From NCBI RefSeq assembly GCF_019393635.1, contig NC_057867.1, forward strand, positions 1,548,869-1,612,868: DNA of 64,000 bases. Direction: 5' to 3'. The DNA is from Dromiciops gliroides. Taxonomy: Eukaryota > Chordata > Mammalia > Microbiotheria > Microbiotheriidae. Position numbers and translations under genes: made by a program. The notes under the pieces are model-generated. The model was not told the origin of the DNA. It ran no database searches and saw only the letters and a list, made by a program, of their open reading frames with translations. This document shows, in pieces, positions 12,472-23,059 of the stretch (its first letter is position 1; each line of letters begins with the position of its first letter).

Positions 12472-12545
12472 AACAGTCAATAAACATTATTAAGTGTCTT
12501 CAATGTGCCACACCCTCAGGTAGCTTTCAATCTAATGGGAGAAAA
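12472..12545 (-). repeat. L2 3' end fragment, antisense
   Basis: CAATAAACATTATTAAGTG, CAATGTGCCACACCCTCAGG and CAATCTAATGGGAG match the antisense L2 terminus. It directly abuts the MIR relic. Confidence 0.65.
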
Positions 12546-12832
12546 CATACGGAAAAGGTGGGAAAGCAAGGGGAATGAAGCAAGCCAGCCAATCCTGAGC
12601 CCTCTCTGAAGGGCAGCTACTGGGGGAGTTCATCGCTCCCCCCCAGCCCTCCAGTGGCAGAAGAGAGGCAACTGAGGGCTCGGAGGAGGTGCCAAGCATG
12701 AAGGTTGAGTCAATCTGCCTGCTCGATGATGAGATTTCAAGTGGGGGAGGCAGGATGTTCATGGAGTCCAACCAAGCTGAGCAGCTGGTGGGGAATGAAG
12801 GAATGTTATTAGATGAGATACTCTTTATAAAA

Positions 12833-12892
12833 GGTACTGAGTCCAGTGCTTGGCACATAGTAGGCACTGTAGAAATGCTTCTTCCCTTTCCT
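12833..12892 (+). repeat. L2 3' end fragment
   Basis: AGTGCTTGGCACATAGTAGG..CTGTAGAAATGCTT is the plus-strand L2 terminus. Confidence 0.65.
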
Positions 12893-14232
12893 TTAGTCGC
12901 CTTTCCCTGACAGAAGGTCCCTTAGAGATGACCTAGGCCAATCCTCTCGCTTTATGGAGGAGAGATACCTGGCCACGAAGGTCTTCCAAATTGGATGTTC
13001 CAGAGCTAGAACCCCAACAGTCAGGTTATGCCCCAAAGAACACTGAGAACTAGAAACATGGCTGAGAAATGCCATGTTCAGGCACATCATGACCATTTGA
13101 TGGGTGTCTTTTTGCAAGATTAACTAGCTAGAGGCACAATCCATCTTACCTTACATTTTTCCTTACCTGGGGCCTGGGTGCCACAGAGCAAAAATTCAGG
13201 GTTCCTTCCCATCAACAAACTCTTGTCCCTGGTCCTTCATCAGTGGCTCCATCACTGGCATCCCAGACTCACGTGGCATCCATTGCCTTGGGTGGCAGCA
13301 TCTGTGGCTTCGGAGGGCTGCTCAGATTGGACCAATGAGCATCCAGTCTGTACAGAAAGACTAGAATTTGGCACTGTGACTAGCACATCACAGGAAGCCG
13401 GCTGAACATAGGCTTGTGCATTTGGCTTGACTTCATTCTGTTCCAGGCTGGGTCACTGAGCACCGCCAGACCTTCCTTCTCCCTCCTCCCCATGACAGTC
13501 CCTTACAGTATCTGAGGCTCCTCTTCTCTAGGTCCTTCACAACCTTCACAAGAAGTTCCCAAGTTTCTCAATGGCCTTCCTAAAATGTAGTTCTCAGAAC
13601 CGATGGGCAGCATTACCTAATGGTTTGGATCCTGCCCCAGATGCTGAATATCTGGACAAGTCACTTGTACATCCTTGCCTCAGTTTCCCCCTCTGTAAAA
13701 TGAGGAGTGGGATTCGGTGCCCTCTAGGGTCTCTTCTAGCTTCCCATCACTGCAGGCTGAAACCCCATTTGGGTTCTGGCTCCCACACCCCACTGTTGGC
13801 CCCCGCCATTACGCTTGTAGCCCACTCAAACCCCCAGATATTTTTCAGACAAAACTGCTGTCTAGCCAGGCCTCCCTAGGGGGTCCCCATTCCCATGAAG
13901 TTTGCCCTTTGCCACTACTGCTGCTTTGATGGCAAAGCCACTCGTCTGATTATTTCCCATCTCTCCCCAGCTCACCTTGCCCCAAGTCATCTGTCAAGGC
14001 CTAGTTCTAGTCCTGGGGCCATTGTCTTGGAATGGTCTTTAAGCAACAGGAGCCATGAGCACTGCTGTGGAGCCTGATAATATCCCTCTGGGGACAGTGA
14101 CTTTGGGCCACATCTAAGGTTCTTTACTCACTCCACCCTGGGCTTGGGTGGTTGACTATATGAAGCCTATCATCTCTTCTCTGAATTCTTAAAGCGCTGG
14201 CTCCTTTTCTTGTTTTAGAGTTTTCTGTGCTG

Positions 14233-14235
<3 letters not shown>
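12893..14235. other. Intergenic stretch, no gene seen
   Basis: Unique sequence apart from a MIR relic at about 13600-13745 (CAAGTCACTTGTACATCC, TGCCTCAGTTTCCCC, CTGTAAAATGAGG). No supported exon. Confidence 0.55.
13600..13745 (+). repeat. MIR-type SINE relic
   Basis: Plus-strand MIR core with the CTCAGTTTCC and TGTAAAATGAG landmarks. Ends not resolved. Confidence 0.65.

Positions 14236-14295
<60 letters not shown>
14236..14295. repeat. (CT)n microsatellite
   Basis: About 30 uninterrupted CT units, followed by a C/T-rich tail to about 14365. The Leu/Ser and Arg/Glu frames across it are artefacts. Confidence 0.97.
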
Positions 14296-14296
<1 letters not shown>

Positions 14297-14459
14297 CCTT
14301 CCCTCTGTATTTTCCTGTGTCTACTCTCCCTTTCCTTCTCTCCTCTCTTTTCCCCCTCTCTCCCCAATCTAGCTTCTTGAGGGCACAGACAGTAAGTAAG
14401 TCCACCCAGTGCCTAACCCTGCTCAGATTAGGTTGTGAACGCTTGTGAAATGAATCGAA

Positions 14460-16440
14460 TTCATCCAACATGTTCAAGGCAATGAATGAAAGAGGGAGCT
14501 TGGAATGGTAGCAAAGGCAACTTATTTCTAGAAGAAAACTTGTCAAAGAAGCTGCCTTGCCTGGGCATTTTTGCTGCCAATGGGATCTCTAACAGCTGCA
14601 GAGGAGGGGTGGGCAGGCCCATTGGATTCCAGATGTCAAGTCCAAAATGGGAGGCTGTCATTCATTATTTGAAAGAACTCAATATTCCCAAGCTTTGGAG
14701 ATGTCTGGATGCTGAGGAGGGAGGATGAGCTGCCCAAGCCCCTGGCCCCAGGGGAGAGTCCAACACCAGCTGGGGTTGGGGGAATCATACACTAGGGTCT
14801 CCAGAGGGGTAGCACATGGGTCCCCAACCACAGGAATGGATTCTGGAAGGGACAGTAAGACAGGCAGTAGAATAGAAGATGACACTGAGGAGGAATCTAA
14901 GTGAATACCTTGTCCTCTGAGGGGAGAGGGTGTGTGTGTGTGCGGTGGCAGCGGGGGGGGGGGGGCGGTTGGTTGTAATTTTGAAGCCTTTCTCATACTT
15001 GGCAAATCTGGACTTGTTAGTGTGTGGACAGGTAGCCAATCTTTGAATGAGCTAGTACTGGGTGGCCAAATTACCTCTGACCACCACAGCACCTCCACAG
15101 CATTGTAGTGAGCTTCCCTACCTGCCTGCATCAAACAAAGCCAAATGATGGAGAGGTAAAGTGAGTGGCTCCATGAGGTAAAGGGTGGGTGGGGAGATAC
15201 CACAAGTCCTCTTGTTGGAGGGGAATTTGTTCTTTTTGTATGCCATGAACTCAGGTAATTCAACAACTGGTCTGGAAAGAAGAAAACTCAGGCTCTAGGG
15301 GCTGATGGGCATGGTGTGAAGCCAAAGGAATCCGTAGCAGGTGCCACAGAAGCAGCAGCCATGGTCCAGCTTGCCTCCCAGAGTCCTTTGTGCCAACAGG
15401 TGCTTGTGAAGAGCACAGATTTGGGACCACACCCCCTTGACAAGAGACGCAGGAGAGCTGATCTTGCAACAGTAGCTGCTGAGCTGGCATAGAAGCTAGA
15501 CTCCAGCCCTTGTGCTCAGTGTCTTTCAGGTGGTAGTAGCTGCTCAATCAATGCTTGTTGAATGACAGAATGAAGGAATGAATGCCTGCACACACTCCCA
15601 CTGGTGAGGTTCATTGGGCGGTGAGTGCTGTGTTGGGCACACGGATGGGTTTGAAATGTTTACATGTGGTCTGCTAGGTGATGACCTGCCACACTGATCA
15701 TTGATGAGGGCAACCCCTGGGAACACCAGAAGGCTTGGGGAACGGCAACGGATAGACAGGAGTCCAATTTACTCCAAGCTTAGGGGGCTGGGCTGGGGGT
15801 AGGCAGGAAGGAATGACCACGATTGGACAAAATGAGTGGGATTACCAGTGGGCTTCGGCAATTATTGAAATTTGTTTTGGGGAGTAGGAGGCAAGGTGGT
15901 GAGGGGGGTGGACATGAAGAATATTCAGAGAGAATCTGGAACAAGTACTGGTTCTGGGGCATAAAGATTTGGGTTTGAATAATCTTGGACCTTCTAATTA
16001 ACTAGCTCTGGGACTCTGGGCAACTCCCCGCCCTCTCTGGGCCTTGGTTTACCCCTTTCTAAACTGAAGGTGTTGGATTCAATCAAAGATAGGCCATTGA
16101 AGGTCCTTTTCCTTTTCAATGCTTTGCACTGGGTGGAGGCAGAAAAGGGACTTATACTCCTCAGAGCTCCTGGAAACAGCCTCCTTCTGACACCAGCTGA
16201 AGGCATTCCTAAGGACTGGCTCTTCCGAGGAGTGAAAGCAACTCTTTACAAACAATCTGCCCTAGGGAAAGCCAGAGGCCAGAGAAGTGCTCCTAGGGCT
16301 CTCTTTAGTGGGGCTTTCTCTAGTGGAAAGAAGCCTGCAGGCAGAACCAGGGGATCTGCTTCCAAACCTGGTTTTGCTTCTTTCCCCTTCCCTTGCCTCA
16401 GTTTCCTTCTTTGCAAAACTAGTTGATGTCTAAAGTCCCT
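14460..16440. other. Intergenic stretch, no gene seen
   Basis: Mostly unique, with a G12 run near 14955, an L2-like end near 15535-15580 (AATCAATGCTTGTTGAATGA) and MIR-like fragments at about 15970-16090 and 16370-16450 (CTCAGTTTCC). The 195-residue minus frame at 14679-15266 has no recognisable motif and spans poly-Pro/His-Thr repeats, so I do not call it. Confidence 0.5.
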
Positions 16441-16542
16441 TCTCAGCTCTAAAGCTAAGGTTTCCTTGTGTGGCTGTGTGGGGGCGTGCCCCTCCCAATC
16501 GCCCCTCCCCGGGCCTCCCCTCCCCTCCCCTCCTCAAATACC

Positions 16543-16588
<46 letters not shown>
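16543..16588. repeat. (AC)n microsatellite
   Basis: About 22 AC units just upstream of the candidate first exon. Confidence 0.96.
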
Positions 16589-16589
16589 C

Positions 16590-16760
16590 GCGCAGTTTCC
16601 ACTTGGGAAGGAGGCTAGTGGGAGAAGGAGCCTGGAGCCAAGACCTGCCCAGGCCAAGTGACAGCTGAGCCAGGCTTGGGGACCACAGAACAGCTGGGGA
16701 CGGAGGAGAGGAGTTGAAGAAACCCTGTGAGCAGCCGCAACATAGCCGAGACAGACTCAG
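16590..16760 (+). other. Candidate non-coding first exon
   Basis: GC-rich, repeat-free sequence ends at ACAGACTCAG followed by GTAAGCCCGG, a near-ideal 5' splice site (GT at 16761). The upstream boundary is arbitrary; there is no TATA box, consistent with a CpG-type promoter. No long frame runs into the donor, so it would be a 5' UTR exon. The gene is unknown; an RNA gene or a gene whose coding exons lie elsewhere are both possible. Confidence 0.35.
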
Positions 16761-17222
16761 GTAAGCCCGGGAGCTGCCCCCATCCCTGCAGTGGCTCTGA
16801 AGCTGGGGCGGAAAGGGGGCCGGGGTGTGTGCGTGTGTGTACGTGTGGCTGGGGGGGGTCTTTGGCCGGACGGGTCCCCGAGGCAGATTCCCTCAGATCC
16901 CCCCCCCCATGCCCTTTACCAACTTATTCAAGTGTTGCTCCTTTCTTTCCAGCTTGGGGAGGGGCAGGGAAAGGACGGACTGGGGGGGGGGCGGCTCTGC
17001 GCTAGTGCAACCCCCCACCTCCCCACAACCACCACCACTGACGACTGCTCCTGCCTTCACTTTCAGTTCGACCCTTGGGGCTCCGGTCCGCCTCTCTTGG
17101 ATCCCTGGGGAACAGAGCTGCTCACTCCCTGAGAAGGGGGGCGCCCCCACCAGGTTTGCTTTGTTTTCCTCTTTTGCAGGTCCCCTGCCTGCCTTTGCTA
17201 AGCTGGGTCCGAGGCTGGGGCT

Positions 17223-17310
17223 GGGGGCTGGCGGCTGGAGGGGGGGAAGGGGAGAGAGGGGGGAGGGGGGAGGGGGGTGGGGGGGAGGGCGGGGAGGCCA
17301 GGGACCTAGC
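17223..17310 (+). other. G-quadruplex-prone G tract
   Basis: Many consecutive runs of three to seven Gs separated by one to four bases, continuing in a second perfect cluster at 17450-17482 (GGGGGTGGGGGCGGGGG). These are sequence-based predictions only. Confidence 0.7.
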
Positions 17311-18273
17311 CATTGCTCCCTGAAGGACGGGAACGGGATGGGGGTGGTTGGCCCGGGGCTCCTAATTTCTAAGCCGGGGAGGGGGCTAACGCTGGGGCTG
17401 CAGAAGCGATTGCAGCAGGAAGGAGCCCACGTGCTGTCCTGCGTGTGCTGGGGGTGGGGGTGGGGGCGGGGGTGGGGGGGCTGCGGGCAGGTCTGCAGAG
17501 GTCCGCTCGGGCCGCAGCCAGTGCCCTGGCCTGGCCTGGCCTCCCCCCAACTCCGCCGCCGCTGCCGCCGCCGCCATTTAGAGGGGCCGATGCCCAGCTC
17601 CGGCAGCCAGCCTTAGCCGGAGCCTGATGTGGGCTGGAGGAGGAGGGGCGCGGGGACAGTGTGGAGAGGCCCAGCGCAGTGCTGGGGAGGGCAGCGGCAG
17701 AGGGGATGGAGTGGGGAGGGGGAGCAGGCCAACCAGTCGGAAGGGCTCTAAGCCCAAGGACCTACAGGTTCAGAACACAAGCGACTCCCCCAAGTTCCCC
17801 CAGCTAGTTAAGGAGAACAGAAAGGATCAGAGAACCCTGGTCTTTTCGCCGGAAAGCCCAGCGCAGGTATTGCCGCCACTCATCTGCAGTTTGGGAAAGG
17901 CAGGCCAACAGCGCGCAAGCCGAGAGGCCTGGGGGAAAAGCTCACCTGCCTCACTTCTGGGCTGTGTGACCTTGAACGAGTCTCTTTGGCTTTCAGAGCC
18001 TTAAGCCTTAGCGAAGACGGCAGAGAGGGACTGTCGCCGCCTCAGTGGAGGGAGTTCTACAAATGGGATCATACTGGAAATTGGAAGGCTCAGAGACGAG
18101 GGGACAGTTTTGTCCTCCCTGAGCTCTGCAGCCATCAGTGGGCCTGAAGGGACGGACCCAAGGAAGTTTGAGGATCGCTTTGGGAGGAGCGATCTGGCTC
18201 TGCCGGCGGCCTCCATAGTCCGGGGGTCCTGTGGTCCTGCAGAGGGCCGGCCTGGGTTCTCAATGGCTCACCT

Positions 18274-18290
18274 GTTGCCTAGCAATGACG
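18274..18290. promoter_or_regulatory. RFX-type X-box next to a CRE-like half site
   Basis: GTTGCCTAGCAAT fits the RFX palindrome (GTTGCC, spacer, RGYAAC) with one mismatch and is followed at once by TGACG, a CRE/ATF half site. It lies between the CpG block and the candidate exon at 18418. A match this short can be chance. Confidence 0.3.
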
Positions 18291-18417
18291 CCACCATCAC
18301 TAGAATTTTGCCAACAATGATGTTGCCAACATCAGAATCAGAGGAAAAGCAAGCCCCTCCCTTCTTCCCTCCTGCTGCCCTCCCTCCCCCCTCCCCCTCC
18401 TTCCCCCCTTCCCTCAG

Positions 18418-18508
18418 TTGAACAGGAGCTGCTCAAACCAGCAGGATCCAGCGACCAGGCCAGCTGTGTAAGGAGGGACCTGACACATTCAAGAAGGAGG
18501 ATCATGAA
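18418..18508 (+). other. Candidate small exon, possibly with a start codon at its end
   Basis: A long pyrimidine tract (CTCCCCCTCCTTCCCCCCTT) ends in CCCTCAG at 18411-18417, a strong acceptor. 91 bases later GATCATGAA is followed by GTAAGG, a good donor at 18509. The exon would carry an ATG (18504) two bases before its end. A further strong donor, CCAG/GTAAGAAG, lies at about 18592. This could be the second exon of the transcript from the CpG block, but no downstream coding exon is recognised. Confidence 0.3.
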
Positions 18509-18684
18509 GTAAGGGGGCTCCATCTTCCCGGCCTGTTTGTCAAATCCTCCAGTGCATCACAAAGCTAACCTTGACCATAGGGGACTTACCAGGTAAGAAG
18601 TCTCCTTCCCATAGGAAACTTTGCTATTGTCAATGGAAGCGGGAAATGGACCAGGGGAACGGTGTGTACCTGTGGAATGAAGCT

Positions 18685-18772
18685 TCTGAATGGACGGACG
18701 GACGGGCGGATGGACGGTCGGACGGGTGGGTGGATGGATGGTCGGTCGGACGGCTGGGTGGATGGATAAAAT
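18685..18772. repeat. GGACGGAC/GGATGGTCGG short tandem repeat
   Basis: Tetranucleotide-based GGAC/GGAT/GGTC units with CpG-rich variants. A small minisatellite. Confidence 0.9.
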
Positions 18773-18879
18773 AAGGACAATGAGCTACAAAACAAGCTGC
18801 CTCCTTTTCACAATCTTCCCCTCCATGTCTCTATTCTCCCTAACTCTAGGGTCATGGAAAATGCTGAACCTTGGATTTT

Positions 18880-19015
18880 AGAGAATTTAGAAATCAAAGG
18901 ACTTCTGACCTTTCCCTTTCAACCCCCACACCCCGTCTCAACTTCTCTGTCATTGTCAAGGGACATCACCACCCTCCCAGTCCCCCAGGCTCCCAAATTG
19001 GGTGTCACCCTTGAT

Positions 19016-19051
<36 letters not shown>

Positions 19052-19310
19052 CTCTGTCTCTATATCTCTGTATTTCTCACACATACATGTACATACACAC
19101 TCTCACACCAGAGTCACAGATGTCTCTTTCCTTCCCCCTCATTAATTTTTTCTCCCTCCCAATTTCTCTGTCTCCTCTGTCTCTCCATCTCCATCTCTGT
19201 CTCTCTCCCCTACCCCAATATCTAATAACTTCACAAATTCTGTCATTCCTATCTGGACAATATCTCCCCTTATCTGTTCTCAAAGGCAGCTGGCCTGGCC
19301 TGGAGTATTG
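18880..19310 (+). repeat. L2 LINE fragment broken by CT-rich expansion
   Basis: GTCATTGTCAAGGGACATCA, CCCAGTCCCCCAGGCTC and GGGTGTCACCCTTGA match the 3' part of the L2 reading frame on the plus strand. A (CT)n tract (19018-19046) and CTCTGTCTC repeats expanded within it. L2-like text appears to resume near 19553 (CAGACCTTCATTGCCTCTCATCTGGACC), beyond an inserted MIR. Confidence 0.65.
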
Positions 19311-19311
19311 A

Positions 19312-19510
19312 AGTCCTGAGTTAAAATCCAGCCTCATACACAGTTCTTAGCTGTGTGACTCTGGGCAAGTCATTTCACCACTGCTTCAGTTTCCTCAACT
19401 GTAAAATGGGAATAACTGACATCTACCTCTCAGGGTTGTTGGGAGTGTACAATGACATTGTAATTGTGAAGCACTTACCACAGTGCCCGGCACATAATTG
19501 GGGGTCATAT
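19312..19510 (+). repeat. MIR-type SINE relic inside L2
   Basis: Well-preserved MIR order: GTGTGACTCTGGGCAAGTCA, TCAGTTTCCTCAACTGTAAA, ACCTCTCAGGGTTGTTGGG, CACAGTGCCCGGCACATAAT. L2 text flanks it on both sides. A C15 run follows at about 19530. More MIR-like pieces lie at 19575-19640 (antisense) and 19660-19775. Confidence 0.8.
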
Positions 19511-20147
19511 CATCATTGTAATTACCATCACTCCCCCCCCCCCCCCGCCCCCAGCTCAGACCTTCATTGCCTCTCATCTGGACCAGAGAGGTTAATGACT
19601 TACCTAAAGTCACAGATAGTTTCCCAGGACTAGAGTTTGACTTTGAATCCACCAAAGCAGGCTGGGGACTTGTATTCAAATCTAGACTCTTGTCATTTCT
19701 TGTGTGCAACACCTCTTTGTGTTGCCTCAGTTTTCTCCTCTGTAAAATGGAGGCATTTGTTCCTTTCAGCTTTGACTCTCTAGGCTTCATGTAGGAGGGA
19801 GGGAGCAGGCTTTCAGTCCTCCTGCTCAACACTGGGGCTCTGGATCTGGAAGGAGAAATGGGCAGAAATCATCCCCTTCAGGAGTCAGTGGCTGAATGGT
19901 GGAGACTTGGGAGTAATCTGTATCAGAGAGGGTAGTGGCCAATATCTTGGGGGAGGATGATCTGCTTTTAAGAAGCTTGATCTTCAAGGGTTAAGGAGGG
20001 AGCAGGGAAGGCCAGGAGGCAGAATGTGGACTTCCTGTTGTGGTAGCAGGAATTCTGGCAACCGCAGCCTGCCCACCAATGACTGGCCTTGAGTTGCTCT
20101 GCTGGGCTTCCCCACTCCAGGTATAGCGTCCCCCCTAATCTTGAGTC

Positions 20148-20347
20148 NNNNNNNNNNNNNNNNNNNNNNNNNNNNNNNNNNNNNNNNNNNNNNNNNNNNN
20201 NNNNNNNNNNNNNNNNNNNNNNNNNNNNNNNNNNNNNNNNNNNNNNNNNNNNNNNNNNNNNNNNNNNNNNNNNNNNNNNNNNNNNNNNNNNNNNNNNNNN
20301 NNNNNNNNNNNNNNNNNNNNNNNNNNNNNNNNNNNNNNNNNNNNNNN
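20148..20347. other. Assembly gap (200 N)
   Basis: Exactly 200 unknown bases, a placeholder length rather than a measured one. The right edge starts inside a SINE, so a repeat probably caused the break. Confidence 0.99.
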
Positions 20348-20445
20348 AAATCCGGCCTCAGACCCTTGACACTTACTAGCTGTGTGACCCTGGGCAAGTC
20401 ACTTAACCCCCATTGCCCCACAAAAACAAACAAACAAACAAACAA
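20348..20445 (+). mobile_element. WSINE1-type SINE, 3' part (5' part in gap)
   Basis: AAATCCGGCCTCAGACCCTTG through CTTAACCCCCATTGCCCC and a (CAAA)n tail. The 5' half is missing in the gap. Confidence 0.93.
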
Positions 20446-22789
20446 AAAATATTGGGAAAGAATGAGGTCAGATCATAAGGTTTCATAACCTTCTTGGCTA
20501 GTGGGAAAATTCTTTTTTTTTTTTGCGGGGTAGTTTGCCTGGAGTCTGGAGTTTGCCTCTCCTCTCCCTCCTCCTCTTCCTTCTCTGGTAGTAATGGGTA
20601 TTCGCCACTCTTTCCTTCCTTTGTCATGTCATGCCATGCTATGGTGTAGCTCAAGCTGTACTTGATGGACAGACCTGGTCACATACAGTGTGGTTTGAAA
20701 TGAAGAAAGACAATAAACTCCAACCCTAATCCTGGAAGCAACAATGGGGAAATGACTTGAATAAACTGTGTGGTACATTAATGTGAAGGAAGGCTAAAAT
20801 GCAATCTGGTGAGAGCTTTAAGAAATCACACAAAGTGGAAAAAGCAGGACAGGACACAGACAGACTCTGTGAGAGAAGAGGGAAAGAGAAGAAATTGATG
20901 ATGAATCCAGATGGAAACTTCCAGGGGGTGTCTCCAAAATTGCCATGACATTGTATGCACTAACATGAATTTATGTAAAGAGTTGCAAAAACATTTTAAA
21001 CTTGATGTTTAACAGTGAAGTTATGTCATAAATTCTCTCTCTTTTTAAAAGGAACTGAGTGAAGAAAGTGTCCCAGCCCAGCTATAGAGCCCACGAATAC
21101 ACAGGGAATTCCAGAGACATTACTGGAAAGGATGCTGGGGCACAGTCCAAGGAATGTTGAGAGGTGACACTGTCTTTTTAGCATCCCAGGGATGATTCTG
21201 GGTTCCCAGGGACAGAAATACCACCAGAGTCATCTCGGATCTAACTATGGGACTTATTAATAGCATAACCGCCCCCCCCCCAACAAAATATACACGTTTG
21301 GGTTCTATTCTGGGAAAAGAAGCTTCCCACAGAATCCAGGAAATTGGCTCTCCCCAGAACTCTCGACTCTAGCTTCTTAAACTGTGGGTCGAGATCCCAT
21401 GTGGGGTCATGTAACTGAATGTGGGGGTCGTGAACAACTTGGCAGCAGTCCAAGGTCATGTAGACTTATTTTCTATACCTATATACCCGGGGTCGAGTAA
21501 AAATTTCTCGGGTGAAAAGGGGTCACGAATGGAAAAAGTTGAAGAAGCCCTGGGCTAGCCTAGTCTCCTGGAGATAGGCAAGGGAAGGACAACACTTAGC
21601 CATGACCATCCTCCCACTCTCCCCCAAAGTGCAAACTTCAGTCTCCTTTGGAGAGGAGGGGACCAGATGCCAGATAAAACACTCACCAATGCCACACACA
21701 CAGGTCCAAGCTGTCTTGGTGTTAGACATATATATTCTGTATTTGTTCATATGCACACACGTTCCCTCCCCTAGGTAAGATCCAGGAAGCCAGGGACTAA
21801 TTCCTTTGTATGCCCAGCACAGTGCCTGGAATGTAGTAGATGTTTAATATACGTTTGAATAGGCATGCAATTGATTGGTTGGTTGGACTAGAAAACCAGC
21901 ATTCTGAGAGAATTACCCCGGGAAAAGATTTTTGTGCCTTTTTTTCTCTACAGGCAGCAGCAACCCTGGCAGGAGAGCCTCAGTATAATGAAGACCTCGG
22001 AGTGGGTTTAGAATGGGGACAAGTCAGGGATGAAAGGGCAGAGAAACCTCCTTTGGCTAACCTAAGTGAGCTCCCTGTCTTCTCAGGACGTGGGGATGAT
22101 GGGAGATAGATTCTAGTCACCAGAAAACATGGCCTGTATCATTTGGGGGCTGCAGGAATTTACTTGTTGCAAAAGTGCTTTCAGAAATGGAAAGAAGACA
22201 GAAGGACTGAGTACCCCAGCGAAGCCCACTTTTACAACCAAGAGTGGTCCTGAACCTTGGGGAGGAGCTGAGACATTTGTGTTGGTCAGGAGTGCTCTCT
22301 AAGCTTTACTTAACCCATAATTAGTAGCTAAACTGGGCCATAACAGAGCCTCATTTTCCCAGTTACCTCAACCACAGTCCAACCCAAGCCTGAAGAGCTT
22401 TCTACTGGGAGGCCAACTTGGATGACAGCCTCCTCAGCAGAGAGGCTGACATTATGACAGACTGTGGGTTTGCCTAAATGGGCAAGAAAACCCCGCAGAG
22501 GAGAATTTATAGGAACAGAGAGAGACCCTCCAAATTCAGTGGGTTTTTAGGTTGAGAACCTCCTCCCCTCTCTGTCCCACACCCAAATGCAAACTTAACT
22601 TCATTTCTTCACATCTGGGAGAACCGTTGCTCAATTTTAATGAATAGACTATCGATGTTTATTTTTGATATTGATAATTTCTTCTTTCTTTTACAAATCA
22701 TATTAAACAATGGTTTATCTATTTTCTTGTCTCCCCTTAAAACTAGATCCTAGTTTTATTTATTAGTTCCATGGTTTTCTTACTTTCAA
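20446..22789. other. Intergenic stretch with old repeats, no gene seen
   Basis: Moderately AT-rich sequence. I recognise a hAT-type relic (21360-21550) and an L2 terminus (about 21765-21870: AGCACAGTGCCTGGAATGTAG). No supported coding exon or RNA gene. Confidence 0.5.
21360..21550 (+). mobile_element. hAT (Charlie-like) non-autonomous element
   Basis: It begins near CTAGCTTCTTAAACTGTGGG and ends near GAAAAAGTTGAAGAAGCCCT. The ends are imperfect inverted repeats (AGCTTCTTAAACT against the reverse complement of AGTTGAAGAAGCC). Inside are GGTCGAGATCCCATGTGGGG and ATACCCGGGGTCGAGTAAAA. The GGGGTCGCGA-type blocks and TTCTTAAACT ends are typical of short hAT-Charlie elements in mammals. It has no transposase. 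Confidence 0.65.
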
Positions 22790-22941
22790 TTTTTTTGTTT
22801 GTTTTGTGGGGCAATGAGGGTTAAGTGACTTGCCCAGGGTCACACAGCTAGTAAGTGTCAAGTGTCTGAGGTCGGATTTGAACTCAGGTCCTCCTGAATC
22901 CAGGGCTGGTGCTTTATCCATTGCGCCACCTAGCTGCTCCC
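22790..22941 (-). mobile_element. WSINE1-type SINE, antisense
   Basis: Full-length antisense copy. Antisense copies like this repeatedly yield the same spurious peptide (PRVTQLVSVKCLR..), which explains many open frames in the window. Confidence 0.95.
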
Positions 22942-23059
22942 CGTCTCTAGTTATTTTAAATGGAATTTCCCTTTCTATATCTTCCTACTGGATTTTGTCG
23001 GTAATATACAGAAATGCTGAGAAGGGTTAAGAAGAGGAGAGGGGTTAGGGACAAAGATG

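Larger units (their letters stand above)
16480..17720. promoter_or_regulatory. GC-rich, CpG-bearing promoter-like block
   Basis: GC content rises sharply, with clustered CpGs (for example GCCGCCGCTGCCGCCGCC near 17560) and long G runs, unlike the surrounding DNA. It contains a strong plus-strand donor at 16761 and no interspersed repeats except an (AC)n tract. This looks like a CpG-island promoter. The transcript it drives is not identifiable. Divergent transcription is possible, since a minus-strand ATGGCGGCGGCG frame starts at 17577. Confidence 0.5.

Noticed and set aside
14679-15266. 195-residue minus-strand frame with Pro- and His/Thr-rich parts
   Set aside because: No domain, crosses a poly-G and GT repeat, no splice or promoter context.
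16825-17616. 263-residue Gly/Pro-rich plus-strand frame
   Set aside because: It is open because the GC-rich block lacks stop codons; it has no motif, starts without context and crosses G-quadruplex tracts.
22830-23030. Recurrent peptide of the type PRVTQLVSVKCLRPDLNSGP in many plus-strand frames
   Set aside because: It is the antisense translation of the WSINE1-type SINE and appears wherever that SINE does.
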